The position numbers and the translations under genes were made by a program. Below the pieces are notes generated by a model. The model saw only the letters and a program-made list of their open reading frames with translations, made no database searches and was not told where the DNA came from. Positions 38,651 through 41,030 of a stretch of 41,030 nt of DNA are shown piece by piece; the first letter of the stretch is position 1; every line of letters starts with the position of its first letter. The stretch lies in contig JAEETL010000024.1 in NCBI GenBank assembly GCA_016290325.1, positions 1 to 41,030 of the forward strand, in the 5' to 3' direction. Source of the stretch: Muribaculaceae bacterium (GTDB taxonomy: Bacteria > Bacteroidota > Bacteroidia > Bacteroidales > Muribaculaceae).

Positions 38651-41030
38651 TTACAGGACGAGGCGTAAGCCTAAGAACTCGCGGCGGAATGTAGTCGATT
38701 GCATAGCCCGATAAGGGGGACGGCACCATGCCGCTTTGTCATCCCAGCTACCTCCACGATACATCTTAAAGGTACCCGTCGCAGGACCAGTTGGGTTGGT
38801 TTGCGGATCTGAAGGATATTGCATATACCAATCAGAACACCACTCAGCCACATTACCACTCATGTCATAAAGGCCTAATTCGTTAGGCTTTTTCTGTGCC
38901 ACGGGATGAGACATACTACCGCTATTGGTGGTATACCATGCAACATCACCTACAGGTTGGTTGCCTCCCGAGAAGAGATACCCTTCACTTAAATTGCCGC
39001 CTCGAGCTGCAAATTCCCATTCAGCTTCGGTCGGGAACCTGAAATTCTTTCCTGTCAGAGCATTAAGTGAATCCAAGAATTCTTTACACATTTCCCATGA
39101 AACATTATCTACAGGCCTTTGGGGATTACCCTGGAAGGCACTAGGATTATGGCCCATCACAGCCACCCACAACTCTTGGGTCACTTCGGTCTGGCCAATC
39201 TTGAAACTGGACAATGTCACATAATGCTGGGGTCTCTCATTTGTGCCAGAGCCAAGCTGGGTAGCGGGTGCACCCATGTAGAATGTACCTCCTTCAACCG
39301 TGACCATATTAAAGCTCACGCCATTGACAGTGAATGTGTTTTCATCTTCATTATTAACCGTCACGTGACAAGTAGCTTGCAAATTCTGGCAAGTAGCAAT
39401 GATATCACATTCACCCACACCTATGGCCTTTACTACTCCATTGTTTACAGTTGCAACTGAAGTAGCAGTAGAGCGCCAAGTCACTGTCGTATTAGTTGCG
39501 TTCTCGGGATAAACTGTTGCCCTGAGGGTAGTCTGTTCACCCACACCTAATGTCACAGCAATCTGATTGAGCACCAAGGACTCGGGAGTGACCACATACA
39601 CAGTCACTGCACAGGTGTCACGCTTGCCCTGACAGTCAGCGATGATGAAGCAGTTGCCCACTGCCTTGGCGGTCACTTTGCCATTAACAACCGTAGCTAC
39701 CGAGGAATTTGTTGAAGACCAAACGATAGTCTTGTCGGTCACGTTATCGGGATATACGGTTGCCGTAAGGGTGATCTGCTCGCCGGGAAGCATTGAAGCG
39801 CTATGCTGGCTCAACAACACCTTCTCGGGACTTACCGCAGTCACAGTTACTGAACATGTGTCACGCTTACCCTGGCAATCGGCGATGATGAAGCAGTCGC
39901 CCACTGCCTTGGCGGTCACTTTGCCATTAACAACTGTTGCCACCGACGAATTAGTTGAAGACCAAACGATTGTCTTGTCGGTCACGTTATCGGGATATAC
40001 TGTTGCGGTAAGGGTGATCTGCTCGCCGGGAAGGAGGCTGACATTATCTTGGTCCAGAGCCACGTACTCAGGCAAAATATCATTCACCTCAACATGGCAC
40101 ATTGCCAGCTTATCTTTGCACGCAGCAATGATTTCGCACTCGCCCACACCAAGAGCATGTATCTCTCCATTACTTACTTTAGCGACTTTCTCATCGGTTG
40201 AGATCCATGACGTGAACTTATTGGTGACATCTTCAGGCTGGATAACCGCCTCTAAAACCATGGTACCTCCAAGATTAAGACTAACAGTATCGAGATTCAA
40301 TGAGATTGAGTCAGGAACAACCACGAACTCACTCTCTTCACCAGAAAGCAACATATCAATCAATACTGTCAAGTCACCAACAGAAATAAGTCCATTGGGA
40401 TCAACATCAAAGTAATAATAGTCTTCACTTATCGAATTATTTACCAGATAATCAACTATCCTTGAGACGTCAGAGATCGTCACAAATCCATCATGGTCAA
40501 CATCGCCATATAATGTGGAGACAACTACCTCACAAGAGTCGGACTGAGCCATACCATCAAGAGACGAAACAGTAATGGTTGCTTTACCAAAGCCAACGCC
40601 CGATAATTTCACTTTACCATTAACCATTTTTGCCGTCACGACAGTGGTATCTGAAGAAGCGACAATAAGATCTGTTCTCATGGGCAAAGTGACTATCGGT
40701 ACAATCTCAACTACTTGCTTGAGCACAACCTTGAGTTCATCACAATCCAGAGAAATGACAACATCGGAAGGATCATAAACCAGGATATGACAATTTGCAC
40801 TAACCCCATCACAAGATGCAATTATCTCACATTCACCTGGTGCCACAGCCTTCACCACACCTTCCTGGCTAACGGTAGCGATAGATTCATCGCTAGACTG
40901 CCAAACCAATTCGGGATTGGTCACATTATCAGGAGACACGGTGGCCCTAATCTCAATCGTTCCTCCTACCTGAAGTTCCGCCTCGACAGGATCCAACTCC
41001 ACAGATTCGGCATAGATAATGGGTTCTTGA
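38651..41030 (-). CDS. Large exported Big_2/dockerin/SUMF1 protein (5' end outside the window)
   Basis: The frame is open to the right edge, so the N-terminus and any signal peptide are missing; 793 residues are visible. In order they hold two Ig-like Big_2-type repeats, a dockerin-like pair (GDVDHDGFVTISDVSRIVDYL and DVDPNGLISVGDLTVLIDML), four more Big_2 repeats, and a SUMF1/FGE-fold domain of about 215 residues ending RGGSWDDKAAWCR...LGLRLVL. Two adjacent Big_2 repeats are nearly identical. As in its neighbour, the first FGE cysteine position is Asp and only the second Cys remains. It is probably a surface adhesin or scaffold-linked protein. A GTG within the window could start a shorter form, but the open upstream frame continues the same Ig domain. 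Confidence 0.85.
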   Translation of the reverse strand, partial: QEPIIYAESVELDPVEAELQVGGTIEIRATVSPDNVTNPELVWQSSDESIATVSQEGVVKAVAPGECEIIASCDGVSANCHILVYDPSDVVISLDCDELKVVLKQVVEIVPIVTLPMRTDLIVASSDTTVVTAKMVNGKVKLSGVGFGKATITVSSLDGMAQSDSCEVVVSTLYGDVDHDGFVTISDVSRIVDYLVNNSISEDYYYFDVDPNGLISVGDLTVLIDMLLSGEESEFVVVPDSISLNLDTVSLNLGGTMVLEAVIQPEDVTNKFTSWISTDEKVAKVSNGEIHALGVGECEIIAACKDKLAMCHVEVNDILPEYVALDQDNVSLLPGEQITLTATVYPDNVTDKTIVWSSTNSSVATVVNGKVTAKAVGDCFIIADCQGKRDTCSVTVTAVSPEKVLLSQHSASMLPGEQITLTATVYPDNVTDKTIVWSSTNSSVATVVNGKVTAKAVGNCFIIADCQGKRDTCAVTVYVVTPESLVLNQIAVTLGVGEQTTLRATVYPENATNTTVTWRSTATSVATVNNGVVKAIGVGECDIIATCQNLQATCHVTVNNEDENTFTVNGVSFNMVTVEGGTFYMGAPATQLGSGTNERPQHYVTLSSFKIGQTEVTQELWVAVMGHNPSAFQGNPQRPVDNVSWEMCKEFLDSLNALTGKNFRFPTEAEWEFAARGGNLSEGYLFSGGNQPVGDVAWYTTNSGSMSHPVAQKKPNELGLYDMSGNVAEWCSDWYMQYPSDPQTNPTGPATGTFKMYRGGSWDDKAAWCRPPYRAMQSTTFRREFLGLRLVL
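39601..40086. repeat. Two tandem 243-bp units (one Big_2 domain each)
   Basis: Units starting at 39601 and 39844 differ at few bases and encode the same 81-residue Ig-like domain (LLPGEQITLTATVYPDNVTD in both). The identity is far higher than to the flanking Big_2 repeats, so this is a recent in-frame duplication or gene conversion. Confidence 0.85.

Noticed and set aside
39601..40086. Regular repeats considered as a CRISPR array
   Set aside because: The period is 243 bp, the units are coding and in frame, and there are no short repeats with unique spacers.
36979..41030. SUMF1 domains considered as true formylglycine-generating enzymes
   Set aside because: The first of the two catalytic cysteines is replaced by Asp in both, and no sulfatase gene is nearby.

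Overview
The window looks like a chromosomal segment of a Bacteroidales bacterium, in the Prevotellaceae/Muribaculaceae/Bacteroides range; I cannot place it at genus level. The grounds are promoters of the Bacteroidetes form TTTG-N19/20-TAnnTTTG, no Shine-Dalgarno-like leaders, a fused gamma/alpha 2-oxoacid:ferredoxin oxidoreductase, split GcvPA/GcvPB, a chromosomal myo-inositol-phosphate synthase, a large Wzc-type tyrosine kinase, and exported proteins with dockerin, Ig-like and T9SS-like C-terminal parts.

Layout. 1-5673, minus strand: korA-type oxidoreductase subunit, then recJ and recQ, which overlap by 29 bases. 6104-12734: an integrated element of about 6.6 kb in the 3' end of a tRNA-Cys(GCA) gene, bounded by a 17-bp direct repeat. 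It carries a tyrosine integrase, two small plus-strand proteins, and two minus-strand operons with three small helix-turn-helix proteins, a DUF3987-type helicase/primase-like ATPase and unknown proteins. I see no relaxase, conjugation, capsid or terminase gene. Its right end is about 630 bases of non-coding DNA with repeats, a G tract and a hairpin that replaces the native tRNA terminator. 12719-15987, minus strand: tRNA-Cys, a Cys-rich membrane peptide, topB and mazG. 16063-18424, plus: a sialidase-fold secreted protein and an outer-membrane porin.

18633-25516, plus: a complete glycine-cleavage locus with lipoate ligase, gcvT, gcvH, gcvPA, gcvPB and lpdA, so the lipoyl carrier, its modifying enzyme and its reoxidising enzyme are encoded together. 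25789-28350: pdxA, a HAD hydrolase and a sugar-nucleotidyltransferase-like gene as one unit. 28520-31117: a secreted multidomain endonuclease I. 31192-36558, minus: UDP-glucose dehydrogenase, a Wzc-type polysaccharide co-polymerase/tyrosine kinase, and inositol-phosphate synthase, all envelope-polymer or lipid functions. 36979-41030, minus: two related exported proteins combining Ig-like (Big_2) repeats, a dockerin-like pair and a C-terminal SUMF1/FGE-fold domain; the second runs off the right edge.

The most interesting parts are the small relaxase-less tRNA-Cys element (paired end repeats, terminator replacement, and an internal inverted-repeat pair that may bound a nested unit), a family of 7-bp-period repeats between genes, and the dockerin/Ig/SUMF1 protein pair. 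All functions are inferred from sequence reading alone; no database search was run.
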